DNA from: JARRNO01 sp037384885
GTDB lineage: Bacteria > Acidobacteriota > UBA4820 > DSQY01
Assembly (NCBI GenBank): GCA_037384885.1
Contig: JARRNO010000056.1
Span: forward strand, 1-30,831
Length of the DNA stretch: 30,831 bases
Direction: 5' to 3'
Shown here: piece after piece, positions 30,038-30,831 of the stretch
Layout of the letters: each line of letters begins with the position of its first letter
How positions within the stretch are numbered: position 1 is the first letter of the stretch
The notes under the pieces: generated by a model
Databases searched by the model: none
Seen by the model: the letters and a program-made list of their open reading frames with translations, nothing else
What the model was told of the DNA's origin: nothing
Made by a program: the position numbers and the translations under genes

Positions 30038-30831
30038 ATGTTTGGGAGAATATTCTTGTCTTGTTCTCTCATGGTCCTCACGTATGCGTCTGTGTGCGCA
30101 AGCCAGCCGGCAAAACCGAGCGAACATTGCGAGGGTCTGCTTGCTGCATGGAATGGGACGTTGGCTCAGAGGGGCGACATGAATTCCAGATTATCCAACA
30201 TTCACGACCTGATAGAGCAAGCCAGGTCGGGCTCCTGCTGGGGACAATCATGCTTCGAGCAGAAACTCTCAACCATACTCGTGTGCCGCCTTGGTGAAAA
30301 CGATGATCTGATATGGGCTTTGGTCGCTCCTGAATTTGAGAGCCCCAGCGCAATAACAATCATTCTAGACGGTTGCTTTTCCAAAAAGCGGAAGCGGGTG
30401 TTGATTGAAATTGTTATAGCATGTCTCGACAAATTACATGGAGCTAAGAGGGCTTTCTATGTAAGCTTTTATGACAGAGAATATCAACAGCACTATTTTG
30501 ATGGCGTCGATGCCGCCCCTCTTGCCATTGCGCGACTGAATGCCGTTTATCCGGTCCCAGACAGCGTAGAGGTCCTGTGGGAGATGCTTAGAACGGCTAA
30601 CACCTTTTCAAAGAGGGAGAAACTCGTACTCGACTATGTGGCGGCATGCCTAAAGACAGGGCAAACAATTTCCAAGGATCACTTCAAATGGATTGTTTCT
30701 GAGTTTCAACACGACCCGAATCTGCTTTTGTGGCGACTGGAGGGATTGGATACGTTGTTGGAAAATCAGGAATCCAAAACTCTCTATAAGTCGGTTACCC
30801 GTAAGACTAACCGGCCCGCTGCAGGTGATTT
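30038..30831 (+). CDS. Exported protein of unknown function, cut by the window edge
   Basis: An open frame of 264 codons starts at ATG 30038 behind GGAGGAGGGG (30024-30033) and is still open at the last base. The N-terminus is a signal peptide (RIFLSCSLMVLTYASVCA, cleavage after about residue 21). The mature part is helical and cysteine-containing (SEHCEGLLAAWN, GSCWGQSCFEQKL, FKWIVSEFQHDPNLLLWRLEGLD). I find no named family; a helical-repeat protein is possible. Base composition is clearly more AT-rich than the left half of the window, which may reflect transfer or relaxed constraint. Confidence 0.72.
   Translation, partial: MFGRIFLSCSLMVLTYASVCASQPAKPSEHCEGLLAAWNGTLAQRGDMNSRLSNIHDLIEQARSGSCWGQSCFEQKLSTILVCRLGENDDLIWALVAPEFESPSAITIILDGCFSKKRKRVLIEIVIACLDKLHGAKRAFYVSFYDREYQQHYFDGVDAAPLAIARLNAVYPVPDSVEVLWEMLRTANTFSKREKLVLDYVAACLKTGQTISKDHFKWIVSEFQHDPNLLLWRLEGLDTLLENQESKTLYKSVTRKTNRPAAGD

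Overview
The window is a high-GC stretch of a draft bacterial chromosome. It contains a run of 16 Ns and at least two deletions that break otherwise conserved genes. The gene content points to a strictly anaerobic deltaproteobacterium (Desulfobacterota), perhaps near the Syntrophobacter type of syntroph or sulfate reducer. The main reason is a 2-oxoacid:ferredoxin oxidoreductase operon joined to NuoE/NuoF-type NAD-linked iron-sulfur subunits and a rubrerythrin. The taxonomic placement is inference from gene content only.

Region 1 (1-4827, + strand) is one tightly packed redox operon. It holds the end of a 2-oxoacid oxidoreductase beta subunit, its gamma subunit, a NuoE-like [2Fe-2S] subunit, a NuoF-like flavoprotein with an N-terminal thioredoxin-like domain and a C-terminal 2[4Fe-4S] domain, a short NuoG/HydA-N-like iron-sulfur protein, a four-cluster HycB/CooF-type ferredoxin and a rubrerythrin-like di-iron protein. 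Together they look like a soluble module that moves electrons between 2-oxoacid oxidation, ferredoxin and NAD(H), with oxidative-stress protection. The flavoprotein is broken near 2387 by a deletion of roughly 25 codons.

Region 2 (4828-13107) holds tpiA on the minus strand and then the classic translation/transcription operon rimP-nusA-infB-(DUF503)-rbfA-truB on the plus strand. The operon is preceded by a rimP-leader-like intrinsic hairpin directly beside the N gap. It is followed by a membrane-anchored protein with a degenerate J domain.

Region 3 (13109-15945) has a minus-strand response regulator with an unusual C-terminal domain. It also has a plus-strand M1 metallopeptidase of the leukotriene-A4-hydrolase type, again broken by a short deletion near its C-terminus.

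Region 4 (about 15950-30831) is looser accessory DNA: small membrane proteins, two GNAT acetyltransferases, a GT4 glycosyltransferase, a DUF4386 membrane protein, an isoprenylcysteine-methyltransferase-like enzyme, a VOC protein, two exported ankyrin-repeat proteins, a SIMPL-domain protein and an open-ended exported protein at the right edge. It is rich in palindromes and repeats. A small membrane-protein gene appears split by a non-coding insertion of about 290 bp. A DXD glycosyltransferase gene is present twice: an intact copy and a 203-nt-deleted pseudogene copy flank an ankyrin gene, and a pair of diverged 134/135-nt direct repeats lies outside them.

I saw no tRNA or rRNA genes, no CRISPR array and no intact transposase.
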